DNA of 64,000 bases from Phalacrocorax aristotelis. Lineage: Eukaryota > Chordata > Aves > Suliformes > Phalacrocoracidae. This document shows positions 36,514 to 49,943 of this stretch, one piece after another. Positions within the stretch are counted from its first letter, which is position 1, and the number at the start of each line of letters is the position of its first letter. A model generated the notes under the pieces. That model saw only the letters and a program-made list of their open reading frames with translations. It ran no database searches and was not told the origin of the DNA. Location of the stretch: assembly GCF_949628215.1 (NCBI RefSeq), contig NC_134280.1, positions 1,746,501 through 1,810,500 on the forward strand, written 5' to 3'. A program made the translations under genes and the position numbers.

Positions 36514-37908
36514 CGCACCGCCCCGCTCCCTGCCGCCCCCCCGCACCGCCCCGCTCCCTGCACCCCCCCCGCACCGCCCCGCTCCCCGCACCGCCCCGCT
36601 CCCTGCCCCCCTCCCCGCACCGCCCCGCTCCCCGCACCGCCCCGCTCCCTGCCCCCCCCCCGCACCGCACCGCTCCCCGCACCGCCCCGCTCCCTGCCCC
36701 CCCCCGCACCGCCCCGCTCCCCGCACCGCCCCGCTCCCTGCCCCCCCCCCGCACCGCACCGCTCCCCGCACCGCCCCGCTCCCTGCCCCCCCCCGCACCG
36801 CCCCGCTCCCTGCCGCCCCCCCGCACCGCCCCGCTCCCTGCACCCCCCCCCGCACCGCCCCGCTCCCCGCACCGCCCCGCTCCCTGCCGCCCCCCCGGCA
36901 CCGCCCCGCTCCCCGCACCGCCCCGCTCCCTGCCGCCCCCCGGCACCGCCCCGCTCCCCGCACCGCCCCGCTCCCTGCCCCCCTCCCCGCACCGCCCCGC
37001 TCCCTGCCGCCCCCCCGGCACCGCCCCGCTCCCCGCACCGCCCCGCTCCCTGCCCCCCTCCCCGCACCGCCCCGCTCCCCGCACCGCCCCGCTCCCTGCC
37101 CCCCTCCCCCCACCGCCCCGCTCCCTGCCGCCCCCCCGGCACCGCCCCGCTCCCCGCACCGCCCCGCTCCCTGCCCCCCCCCCGCACCGCCCCGCTCCCC
37201 GCACCGCCCCGCTCCCTGCCCCCCCCCGGCACCGCCCCGCTCCCCGCACCGCCCCGCTCCCTGCCCCCCCCCGGCACCGCCCCGCTCCCCGCACCGCCCC
37301 GCTCCCTGCCGCCCACCCGGCACCGCCCCGCTCCCCGCACCGCCCCGCTCCCTGCCCCCCCCCCGCACCGCACCGCTCCCCGCACCGCCCCGCTCCCTGC
37401 CCCCCCCCCGCACCGCCCCGCTCCCCGCACCGCCCCGCTCCCTGCCCCCCCCACACACCGCCCCGCTCCCCGCACCGCCCCGCTCCCCGCACCCCTCCCC
37501 GCACCGCCCCGCTCCCTGCCGCCCCCCCGGCACCGCACCGCTCCCCGCACCGCCTCGCTCCCGCACCGCCCCGCTCCCTGCCCCCCACACACACCGCCCC
37601 GCTCCCCGCACCGCCCTGCTCCCTGCCCCCACACCGCACCGCTCCCCGCCCCGCCCCGCTCCCTCTCCCCCCCCCGGCACCGCACCGCTCCCTGCCCCCC
37701 CCCCGGCACCGCACCGCTCCCCGCACTGCACCATTCCCTGCCCCCCCCCACCGCACCGCTCCCCACACCGCCCCGCTCCCTGCCCCCCCCCGCACCGCCC
37801 CGCTCCCCGCCCCCACCCCGGCACCGCACCGCTCCCCGCACCGCCTCACTCCCGCACCGCACCACTCCCCGCCCGGCACTGCTCCCCGCACCGCACCACT
37901 CCCCGCAC
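36514..37908 (+). repeat. 1.4-kb C-rich minisatellite, 17/28-bp alternating units
   Basis: The core is the 17-mer CGCACCGCCCCGCTCCC. It is followed either directly by another core or by a spacer of TGCC plus a C-run of varying length, giving a dominant composite period near 45 bp. Cores number roughly 50-60 by eye. Variants include GCACCGCACCG and CCGGCACC junctions. The interior is very uniform, while the right end from about 37540 becomes degenerate, with T and A substitutions and broken cores. On the minus strand it is rich in GGGG runs and could form G-quadruplexes. The unit lacks stop codons in any frame, so all six frames stay open; none of the predicted peptides is believable. Copy number in the assembly may be compressed. 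Confidence 0.95.
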
Positions 37909-38098
37909 TGCTCGCCAGGTGTGCGGGCACTGCCGCGGGGACAGAGCAAGCGCGGGCTGTGCTGAGGCCGTCCTGGCCCTGGGCAGGTGCCTCCTCGGGA
38001 GGGGGTCCTCAGCTCCAGCCCCACAGGACACAGGCTGTCGCTCACATCTGTTCCTGGAAGCCAGCTGCTCCCTACTCAATGGGCCCAAAAAACACAGC
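37909..38098. other. Unique spacer between two arrays
   Basis: GC-rich unique sequence separates the minisatellite from the CCCATC array. No ORF independent of the array frames and no family resemblance were seen. Confidence 0.5.
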
Positions 38099-38394
38099 CC
38101 TACCCCCACCCCATCCCTGTCCCATCCCATTTCCATTTCCATCCCCATCCCATGACATCCCATCCCTGTCCCATCCCATCCCCACCCCATCTCTGTCCCA
38201 TTCCATCCCATCCCCACCCCATCCCTATCCCATTTTCATCCCCATCCCATTTCCATCCCCATCCCAATCCCATCCCCATCCAATACCCACCCCATCCCAC
38301 CCCCACCCAATACCCACCCCATTTCCATCCCCATCCCATCCCCATCCAATACCCACCCCATCCCCACCCCCATCCCATCCAATCCCACCCCAAC
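38099..38394 (+). repeat. CCCATC/CCCCATCC-type array
   Basis: About 300 bp built from CCCATCC, CCCCATCC, CCCATTTCCAT and AATACCCACCCCATCC words. The local period is 5-6 bp, and longer blocks such as CCCATCCAATACCCACCCCA recur. The + strand is almost pure C/A/T with nearly no G. The minus strand reads GGGATGGGG and has G-quadruplex potential. It is a short-period satellite with higher-order duplications. Confidence 0.93.
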
Positions 38395-40969
38395 CCAAAT
38401 CACCCCCAAGGTGGGGGGGCTGCCCCACAGATGACTTGGGGTGCCTGTGCCCAGCCCTGCTGTGCCCCGGGAAGGGCTAAGGGCTCCCTGGGTGAGCCGC
38501 GAGGCCCTGCATGGCCGGAGGTGCCCTGGCTCCGTGTGGGGGGCACGGGGCTGCACCCCTGGGTAACGCCACCCTGCCGGACGGGGGACACAGGCAGAAA
38601 CGCTGCCCGGGCTGGTTCCTCCAGGGCTGCCACATGCCCTGCACAAATCCCACCCGGGGCGCTGGGCTCCACGGCCTCCCCCAGCCCAAGTCAGCACCGC
38701 ATCACTGCTTATGGCTGATCTTTGCCCAAAACTGCCTGCTCGTATGCTGCTAAAGTGATCTGTGCTTTTTTCCTCCCCTTCTTTTCTAGATGTTTTTTCC
38801 ACATCAGAACACTGCAAATGAGAACATTCCTTTCCATCCCGTAGCTCCACGAAACGCTCTTTAAAGCACCTCCTGTTTCTTGGTGCCCTCCTGCAGCCGA
38901 CTACTTACAAACCTGGAGGAGGGGAGAAGAGCGATCCCTTCCCTGAGCCTTCCCATGCACGTACTCTGCATCCACCCAGCGCTGCACTGGCTGAAGTCTG
39001 CATCCCCAAAGCTTTTGGCAACTTTTTTTTCACCGGGCAAGATGAAATCCACTTTACTCTGCAAGGCTAATCCAATTCCTGTTTGCAAATCATAAGGACG
39101 AAAAGGAAAAAAACAATGACAGGAAGTTTAAGAGGTGAAATTGCACATCGCGCCTTCATCCCGCGGTTGAACTTCAGTGGGGAGGTGCGATAAACATACA
39201 ACTTTGCCTGCTCAGACCACGCTCGCTCTTTATATTGATTCCTTCTCACAGAAAACTAATAAAGCCGAAATCTCAATGTTAAAAGGCGCCGCGTACGTGA
39301 ACAGACCGCGCGGTCTCTGCAATTTCTCCCTTCTGCATGTTTTGCCATGGCCACTGCTTCACAATGCTGCGACGTCCCGGTCCCTAACACGGGTCTAACG
39401 CTGCTGCCGCCTCAGGCCGCCGAGCGACTCACTTGTTAGAAACCATTTCCAAAGCGTTTTACGTTTAGGATTTGCAAATGATTAATCCACTGACAACTTG
39501 CTGGTGCTGTGCAGCACCACTGGGCACGTGGATCCAGCTTTCCGCACTTCAAGCCACCAGCTTTTCAGAGCAGAAAGCGTACGCACGACTTTCCCGACAT
39601 AACTTCGGGACGGGAACCATTTTTCTAGCTGCTGCTGAGAGGTGCCAAGAGCTGCTAAATGGAGAAGAGCTTTTGGGGGGCAGACCCCGACCCACGCGCC
39701 CGCCACCACCACCCGCCGCTTTCACAGCCGCTCGAGAAGGCAGCGGAATCACACGCTGCAAAAAGGGAGTCGTGCGGGGTTAGATCATCCCTTCCAGCAT
39801 TTTCGTCTGGCTAAAATAACTGCCAGCGCTCCCATTGCTGATGAGAATTAATACTATCTTCTTCCTCCAACAGTAAAAACAAAATGTTCTCGCCATGTCC
39901 CATCTGATAAGGCAGCAAAGCTCACCCGGCACGGCCTGGTAGGTGGGCTGCTCGCAGCAGACCACGCCAGCCACGCTGGGCTCGGCGGGGAGGGGACCCC
40001 GCGCGGGGACCTCCACCCCCAAAGCCCTGCGCCAAAGGAACGGGACGCACCGAGACGGGAGTAACAGATTACATCTGGGCTCTGGATGATTGTTTGTGAG
40101 CCGTTAACAAAACAGCCACTACACCAAGATGAATTGGCTGCAAGAGGTTCAGAAAACATCATTTCTCCCTGCCTGGCCTCGACGTCCCCGCTGGTTTATT
40201 CCCACGAGGAGCGGCCCTGGGTAGCGCAAGGTGCCACGCGGCATCGCACCCACCCTGCCATGGTCAGTGTTTGCTCGCAGCCCCTGGCTGGCCCCCGCAC
40301 GCAGATTCCTCTGGCTGTTGGCAATAATTAAATCTCCATTCAAGCAAAGAGAGGGCAGGGTTAATGACGGCAGCAGCCGCCTGCCGCTCGCAGCTCCGAG
40401 CTGTGCCTGCATCCACATCCTCCGCTCGCTCAGAAATATCCCAAGTCATCGCTCGGCCGGCGGCACGGGGAGCGACCGTCCTGCCCATCGCCACCAAGCC
40501 TCCGAACTGCAGGTGGGGAAAGTGGTCCCACTGGCAGCATCAGGGCCGGCTGCCGAGGGGGGTACGAGCCCCCCACCATCCCCAGGCACTTGGGTGCCCC
40601 CAGGGAAGCAGCTTTGGTCCGCGGGGTGCTAGGTGCATCCTGAGCCCTGGGGATGCTCCCAGAGAAGCCACCCGTCTAGGGGCTCATGCCCCCCCCACAG
40701 GCACCAGGTGGGCCATGGGGCGCAGAGGCACACAGCCCATGTGTCCCGCACACCTGCGGCACCAGCCCCGGGGTCATACTGGGTTGCCACCGCTGCGGTT
40801 GGCACCTCTCCGCGGCCTCCAGCAGCACACCGGGACGCACGGCCCTGGAAAACCCACGGGGACGTGCAGTGGCTGAACCTTCCATTATAACAGACCTGGG
40901 GGAGGGTGTTTGGGGAGGGTGAGGTTCAACAAACCCCCAAAGGGCTGCTCCGGCTCCTTCCACAGTCCC
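38395..40969. other. Gene-free stretch, GC-moderate
   Basis: No gene was recognised. A CpG-rich patch lies at 39100-39430. ORFs up to 204 codons that overlap 38236-38850 owe part of their length to the array next door. The segment near 40310-40375 has unbroken AT-rich motifs (AATAATTAAATCTCCATT) and could be conserved regulatory DNA. I cannot test this here. Confidence 0.5.
39100..39430. other. CpG-rich patch with a 14-bp palindrome
   Basis: CpGs cluster here (CATCGCGCC, CCCGCGG, GGCGCCGCGTACGTG, TGCGACGTCCCGG, GCCGCCGAGCG). A perfect 14-bp palindrome AGACCGCGCGGTCT sits at 39303-39316. The patch lies 3 kb upstream of RPRM. It may be a distal promoter or an enhancer-associated CpG patch. No coding exon was seen. 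Confidence 0.4.
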
Positions 40970-42644
<1,675 letters not shown>

Positions 42645-43889
42645 CCCGCGGCGGCCCCCCCCCCCCGCCCCGCCGCCGCCCCGACGGCGCGGCACCGGGG
42701 GACACCGACCTGGGCCGCCCGCTCCCCGCGCCCGCAGCACGGCGGCCGGCCCCCCCGCCTCCAGACAGTGCGGGGTTTGCTGCGTTTCTTTTCTTTCCTC
42801 CTTCAAAACGACAACAAACGAACCCCGAGATCGCGGAGGCCGGTGAGACGTGCGGGGGTCGCCGGCGCCTGCGGCCAACCCCCCCGCCCCCGCCCCGAAG
42901 TAAAACGTGCTCTGATGGCAACAGGTCTGGGGTTTCTTATTTCGGTCGCGGGAAGAAATCTCTCCCTCTTGGAGTCGCGGGGTGCTGACGGCGGCTGGGC
43001 GGGGGGGAGCGGGGAGGCGCCCCGGGGGCGCGGGGGAGCGGCCGAGCTTCGCCCCCCAGAGCGCCCGGCCCGGCCCTGCAGGGTTTTGCCTCGCAGCTCT
43101 GCTAAAACCCCCATTTCAGCCTGCTGTTTGAGCCCCCCGGGTTGCACAAAGAAGGGCGGCCCGCGGCACCCTGCTCCGGAGCAGGGCGGGATGCGCCCAG
43201 GGGACATGCGGGAACCCCGCTCCTGCCCGGGGGTTCTGCCTCTGGCCACGAAAATAACCCAGTACACCCCGTTTGTATCCCCCTCTGTCAGGGTTTGACT
43301 CCGGAAAACCACTCTCCGTACTTTTTATTAACCCAGCCGAAAGCCTCACCAACAGGTGACTTCTTACGGTCACATTTAAGGGAGGGAAAAACTGATGCTT
43401 GCACAGGATTTTATTTGTTTTATCTTCATCCATCTCCTCTATAGGGATACCAGAGCATCTTTCTGTGAGAGGTTTGCATAGTTGTTTATCATATCCCCGG
43501 GAGCTCTCACTGGTTACTGGTGATAAATCAATGCATCTACATTTGCTGTAGGAGTGGAACCGGCATAAACACTTGCCGGAGACCACGGCAGCAGGGTGGG
43601 GGCAGAAAGGCTCAAGCAACTCACCTGTGAGAAAATACCTCTCACGAGACCCAAGGTCCTGCAGTAAGGCTGTTAATCGTCAATATTTTTAAAGCTGATA
43701 ATTTTCCGGAGCAGCCACGCAGACTTCTGACTGCTTGGTTGTCCCTCAGTTCATCCCGAGCTGGTGTGAAGATGGCCAAGCTCCTGAATCGTTGTAGATG
43801 TCTTTAAGAGATGTTAACACAGGTTTCCGTTTTGATAGACGAGGTGAAACTCAGCATTTGCAAAAGGCACCTGAGCTAGAAGGGGATGA
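42645..43889 (+). other. Probable RPRM 3' UTR
   Basis: No further ORF of interest was seen. The first part is GC-rich with a C14-like run just past the stop and a G-rich block at 42990-43060. From 43250 it becomes AT-richer. No AATAAA occurs before 43890. No splice site is needed, since RPRM is a one-exon gene. The true end is not proven. Confidence 0.5.
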
Positions 43890-43895
43890 AATAAA
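43890..43895 (+). terminator. First candidate RPRM poly(A) signal
   Basis: This is the first canonical AATAAA after the RPRM stop codon, giving a 3' UTR of about 1.26 kb. Other candidates are at 44522-44527 and 44617-44622. The last is followed by a GT-rich GTGCTTGTGACTCTTTG, the better-looking downstream element. Choosing between them needs 3'-end data. Confidence 0.4.
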
Positions 43896-46800
43896 GCCAG
43901 AGTCTGAGACAACCTCTTGACTGCAGATAAACTTTTGGTAGAAAATGAGGCAGAACAGAGTATCTCAATGCAGTCCGGTTCCCTCAGACGAGCAGAAGTC
44001 TCAGCCGTGTACTCACTCATTTACAGCTACATCTAAGGGGAAGACAAAGAACAGATCTGCCTGTTCTCTGGGAAACAAATCTATTGTCATTACATCCCAA
44101 TGTTACTAAGCTGTCTATCAGCTGAAACATTGGTGAGATATTTAACCAAAACTCTCCTCCTTTCTTTGCCCCTTGGTGCTGTAGAAACGTTAGATAAAGC
44201 AGAATTTTAAGATAATACAATAGGAGGGAAAGCTCCTAATAGGGATGTTTCGGTCATTACAAAGCATTTCCAACTTTCTAATTTGCATCACTTCGTGATA
44301 TTGCCGATAACGCAGTCATTCCTGTAATCTGACTTGCAAGGAGTGTCCTGCATGTTTGAATCCTTTTCTGAGAGCTAGATTCATTAGGCATTCTTTATTA
44401 ATTATAAATTTATGAATTATAGCAAGAACTTGAAGTATCATTCATTTCGATTAACCTTTGCCAGAAGCCGCAGCTTTTTCCAGCACCGTAAATCTGAGGC
44501 ACGACAAACTCCTGGTTCTGTAATAAAACTGCAGAATTTTCACCCTCAGCCCAAGAGCGCACGTGGCCTGGTGCCTCTCGCCTAAGGGCCTCTTGCAAGG
44601 TGAGAGCCCCTACCCTAATAAAGTGCTTGTGACTCTTTGATCCCTACAAAGATACCTCCTTTTAGGCTGGGAACGGTTGGGAAAAGGGTTTTGCCTACTT
44701 GGTGATGCAGAGATGCTCAAGCACGTCCTGTCCACCAGCTTTACTTAGGACTCTCTCCCTCTCTGTACTGGGGGGCTTCGGGACGTGGCACAGGATAGAA
44801 GGAGACCCGGGATATTTATAAGCCATTGGTGGGCGGGAGGATGGCAACGCAGGGAAGAAGCACCTCTCGGACACCAACAAGGGCTCTGGCATCCACCCCA
44901 CCCCGCGCTGTATGGGGTGGATGGAGGAGCGAGCAGCGTTTGGGCAGGCATCTCCTACCTGGCCCCTGGGCACGATGGACACCTGCCTGCTTTGCCCCTT
45001 CTAGATGTATGTGTAAAGGCGTGACCTGTGTGTTCGAGGGGCGGGAACCTCACGGTGAACAGAGCTTTTTCCGATGACTGCACACATCATTTCAGGGTCA
45101 TTTTTAGAAACGCACCTGGAACGCTGCTGGGAGAGCAGCGGGGAGAGTCTGTGGTGTCAACAAGTACAGCCCTGTCAGCTCCTAGAACACACTGGAAACA
45201 AAATCTACCTTGCTGTAGTGCTGAGGTGCCGGGAAATGGGAGTACTTGGGATAAGGCCACTGCGGATACCCAAAGGAGGGCTCCACCACCCTGCAGTTGG
45301 CTTGAAGACAGTATAAACAGCTGATCTGCTTTGTGTTTGTCCCTTCTTTATTCATCTTAAATAGTAGAGTATGTTCAATTTTACCACCAAAACCTGAGGG
45401 GCCTTTCGTTGATGTGCATTCCCGTTTCTCTGTAATGTTTCTATCCATGAGGAGCAGAAGACTATGAGTGACCTGGTAGACCTGACCAGCTCTCAGTCGT
45501 TGCTCTCAGACGTGAGCTCTTACAGGGGAAATTTCCAATTTGTGAGGAAACCCTTCCCCCCGCGATTCTCAGCGACTGCTGCTGGGGGCAGGGCTTCCCA
45601 GCAGGACCTCTCCCCGCAGGACTCACCCCAGGGCCTCCCACTGCAGCCTCCAACTGGCTGTTTTAGGGAGAAGGATACCCAAAAAGTCCATATGGCCCCA
45701 GCTGCAGCAAGTCCCTACCGTGGTACTATTTGTAATTTTTCTTGAGTATGACAATAAAGAAGATCAAATCTCACTTTTCTTAAGCCCAGGTTGAAGTAGT
45801 CTCACGCTAGGCTGTCTGCATACCTACTTATTGTCTACAAAGTAATTTTGGGGTAGTTTTTGCCTTAAATTCAAATAGTGGTGCCCATGCAGCAGAGCTT
45901 CAGGCCACCGTGCTGCAGGCAGACCTCAGCCCTCCTGCTCAGCCTCAGCTTCCAGCGTGCAAGACACCAGAGCCAAAGCTCTTCTGGGCATAGATGCGCA
46001 CCAAAGCTCGTCCCCAGCACGCCGCCGCAGCCTGCCAAAAGGCGCCTGAGCTCTCTGCTGCCTCTCAGCCAGTCTTGCCTTTTCTCCCAGTTAGCCAGGA
46101 ACATGGGGTTGGGAACGCGACATAATAGATTTCACCCTTTCAGCTCAAAATGCGTGCTAATCCTCCAGGAGAAAAATCAAGAGGCATCTTAGTCACTTCC
46201 CAAACACCCAAAGTGGTTTGTTCGATATTTTAAATGGAATACGCTTATTAAAAACACTCCAGCAACTGCAATTGCTTCTAGATAACCCTGCGAATGTACT
46301 CAGGCTAAATTTGTCTAGATGGCTGTACAATTTGAATTCTATGCTTGCCACATCTTTTTGGTAAAAATAAACACTGTCTGAAGTACGCAGAAAAGGTGTG
46401 TTTGAGCAGTTCGCACATACGCAGGTGTGGGACTTTATTCCGGTTGCATATTCAGGCAAAATTCATGTTGATTTTTAAAGCAGTTTAGCTTTAATTAGGA
46501 AAATAAGATCCCACTGTTCATTTGCAGTCAAAAACCCAAGACATCACCATAAGGGACAGGCACAGCACACATTACAGCTTTATTATTTGCCTTAATATTT
46601 ACCCCTTAGAGTAGCCATCAGGCGATCCTGGCTCGTGCAGCACACCCAGCACAGGGTGCTCACCCCAGGCTGGGGCTGGGAACCCTTGATGGAAGTGTGT
46701 TTCCTAAAAAATCTTCATCTTCAGCTAGGCAACCCATTTTAACACACAGCCCTAGCTGCGTTTGAGCCCATATTAATTATCATTAAAGAGTGAGTCATTA

Positions 46801-48330
46801 AAAGTGCTCCTCCTTTCTCGACAGCTCTGTTTCTGTGCATGAATGGATTATGCTGTTGCCATTGATTTCAGCAATCCGTGACTGGGGCTGTAACCGGTAA
46901 TGCTGAAGGAGCCCTGAGGGACATCAAGTCTTTCAATTCTTTTATAATATTAAACAGCAGTGTCCTCTCCATAATTAAGGTTTAAACTTGCTGTCCAAAA
47001 ATCTAATTTTCCGTTAGCTCACCGTTAGGAAGCGCGAGCTGTTGCCCGTCGCGCTCGCCCGCGTGGCCGGTGGCTGGCAGCCAGCTTTCCTCCCAGCCAG
47101 TTCAGCCAGTTGTGCTGCTCCCCGTCTCCACCGCGCCGTTACTGGAGCGGCGATACAGGCTTCTCTACTGAAAGAGGGAAAAACGAGCGGGAGAAGGCAG
47201 AAAGCAGAGAGAAGTGTACAAAATACAGGGGGGAAAGCACCATGAATGGCACTGAGGAGCGACAAGCTGAAACTTAACACAAAGGAAAACTTTCTTTTTA
47301 TTTAAAAAGTGTGTGGCTAACCTGTGAAAGCTTGCCAAAGCCCGCGAAGTTTCAGAAAAGGGGTAGATGTTCGTAGGGAAGACGAGGGCACCGGCTCTCA
47401 CCCGGCTAGAGGAAGCACACCGCAGGGGCCGCGCTGCGGGACGAAGGCGACCCACGTGAGGGCTTCAGCCCCTCGCTGCTGCGCCGCCGGGCAGGATGTA
47501 GCCAGGATGCCGGTGGTCCAGCCCCACAGGGCTGTGCCTGCAGCCTCTCCTGGGGGGGCCCCTGAGGGCACCGGCCCCCAGGGCACCATCCTGCCGCGGT
47601 ACAGCCAGAGCCACGCCACCGCCCGTACAGCATCAGGGGACGGGGACCGTCCTTTTCACCCTCCTCCACTTCCCTTTACAACCTCAGGAGTCAGGTGACC
47701 ATGTTGCAGAAATGATTTTTAAGCCTTAAATTTGTTAAAAGCACCTCTTTGTATTAAGGCTTTATCCTCTTCTTGTCCCAAAACGGCACGCGTGCTCAAA
47801 TGCAAAAAATTAACAGGACCTTCCTCTCCCTTCCCACCTTCACTGAATTTCAATCCAGGCCAAGTGGTATTGGTGACCGTACAATTTATCCTCTCTGTAA
47901 TATAGTTGTAGGGAGCTGCTTTCTTTTATGGGACATCTTCATTTTTTAATGACAAAAATTAGATTTTTTTGTATCGCTGAGGACCAGACACAATCACTGA
48001 AGAAAGAAACCAAAGGAAGCCTGAGCTCTTCAGGGCTAAGCGTATCCATCAATTCGGCCACCGGCAGCTTGGGACCTATTCCACGGATATAGAACGTATT
48101 TTTAGCACATGGGAAAACAGTGTCATGAGCACATGATATGAAAAATACACAAAGCAATATATCACTTTTATGTCCTTTATTCCATCATAATCAGGTTAGG
48201 ATTTCTTTTTTTTCTGTCCCACTTGCTTCTATTTTGGAAGTGTCTCCAGGGAGGCAGGCTGTAGGAACGTAACGGCCCATCAAACCCACGGTGGCTTTGT
48301 GCAGCAGCCGCAGCAAAGCCCTCCACCACA
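43896..48330. other. Gene-free 3' flank
   Basis: No further gene was recognised. An octamer ATTTGCAT lies at 44281-44288. The segment 46720-46980 is rich in homeodomain-type TAAT and ATTA cores and looks like possible conserved non-coding DNA. ORFs up to 124 codons have no family match. Confidence 0.5.
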
Positions 48331-48433
48331 TCGAAGCAGATGGAGCGGCACGGCACCGGGATGAAGGAGATGGAACAACATGGCGCCAGGATGAAGGAGA
48401 TGGAACGACACGGCAGCGGGATGAAGGAGCTGG
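48331..48433 (+). repeat. 30-bp tandem repeat, about 3.3 units
   Basis: Units start at 48331, 48361, 48391 and 48421 (partial), each exactly 30 bp. The shared pattern is ATGAAGGAGATGGAACRACA followed by YGGCRSCRGG. Because 30 is a multiple of three, the ATG-opened frame at 48340 reads as a repeated decapeptide of the form MKEMERHGSG in a 118-codon ORF. I see no signal, domain or homologue, so I treat it as a minisatellite and not a gene. Confidence 0.85.
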
Positions 48434-49943
48434 TGGGACCTCACGAGGGCAGAGGAGTTGCTGCCCTGGATCCAGCCTCGGTGATGGTGTGCGGCGCCCG
48501 CTCTCCTTTCGTTACTGCCATCTCCTCAGTGCAAATTCTTTTTCATTTCTTTCATTTTAGCTACTTTAATTTCCTGTCTGTCGCAGCAAATGCAGGCAGA
48601 AGGAAACAAAGATGCCCGTTTGAGCTGACATCTCACGTGGGCTTAAAAGAAAGGAGCAGCCTAGTTACATTAATGGATAATACGACGGGGACATAAGAGC
48701 AGCAGGGATGTCTTTGCCCTCACTACCTTGCTGGGAAAGCAAGGTCCGATCGGGTTCTTCCCCAGCTCCAGGAGCTGAAGTGATGAGCACGAAGGTTCAC
48801 CCACAGACATTGGGCCTTTAAAAGAAACTTAGGGGTGATTTTACAGTGTAAAAGATAGAGATGTACACGCACATAAAATCGCAGGTTTGTTTTGTGCTTC
48901 ATCCGTGAGCATACCATGAAATAATGAATTGGTAGTCCCCGCTCTGGTTTGTTCCCGGGTAACGAAAGCTGGCGTGTAAATCCCACTCAGATACCACTAA
49001 CAAACTGGGAAATAAGAGGAAGAAGAGCAAAAACCATCAGGTACCTGGAGAAACTTATAGAGAGAGAAATACACATTAAAAGGAAAACATGCACTCTTCG
49101 ACAAAGAAATGGAATCAAGAATGCAGAACATACCATATGTATCTACAGGATAACCTGATGGGGCAGAAAATATTGTGGAGATAAGGTCTACCCAGAAAAG
49201 ATAGGCTGGGCTGGAAGAGGCCAGAATGGAATAGAGCAATTAGGCCACTTTGTAGGAAAATCTTGAAAATGAGAGATATTAGGCTGTGGAATAATCTCTA
49301 TAGGGAAGATATAAAAATTCTTTTACTTATGACTTTTACTCTAAACTTGAGAATATATTCCCTATGTCATATTGCTGCATTCGCAAGAAGCTGGACCTAA
49401 TACAACCTCTCCATTGCTGTCTGGTGAAACTCCCTGGTTAAGCTAATCGCTGTGTATCGCTGAAGCTACAGGAATGAAAAGTGCCAATCATGCTGTAAAC
49501 ATTAATTACACATAAGAACTACTCAAAGGTTATCAAACAAAGAAAACAAGCTGAATTACACTCAGCAATTTCAGGTAGCGGAGAAAAAAAGCCGTTTTCT
49601 TTAATGCACTCCCCTGCAGAACACTGCTGGCTGTTTGACAGCAAGGGAGACGTTTCAAATCCTGTTACCAATTAGGGCATTTGTCTGTGTGTAATGGAAC
49701 TGCCACTCAAAGCTTTCAGAATATATATTCAGTGTTTTACAAATCCATTCAAACTTTCATTAATATCCCTACATTTTTAATGAAAGCTACATCTCCCTTT
49801 CCCTTTGCCAAATATAAACTTAGCGCTGCTGAAGAGCACGCCTTTGAGATGGAGATCCCTGAGATTATGTGCAGCTCTTCCTTCTAGATGAGCCTTGTCT
49901 CACATCAGGAATATCTGAATGAATCTGAATATGAATCTATCAG
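48434..49943. other. Gene-free stretch
   Basis: No gene or mobile element was recognised. The part from 48990 to 49600 is AT-rich and A-rich on the + strand. Confidence 0.5.

Noticed and set aside
36197-38480. Six overlapping ORFs of 457-670 codons, Pro/Arg/Ala-rich or Gly/Ala/Arg-rich
   Set aside because: They are simple translations of a stop-free GC-rich minisatellite in every frame on both strands, with no independent domain, splice or codon signal.
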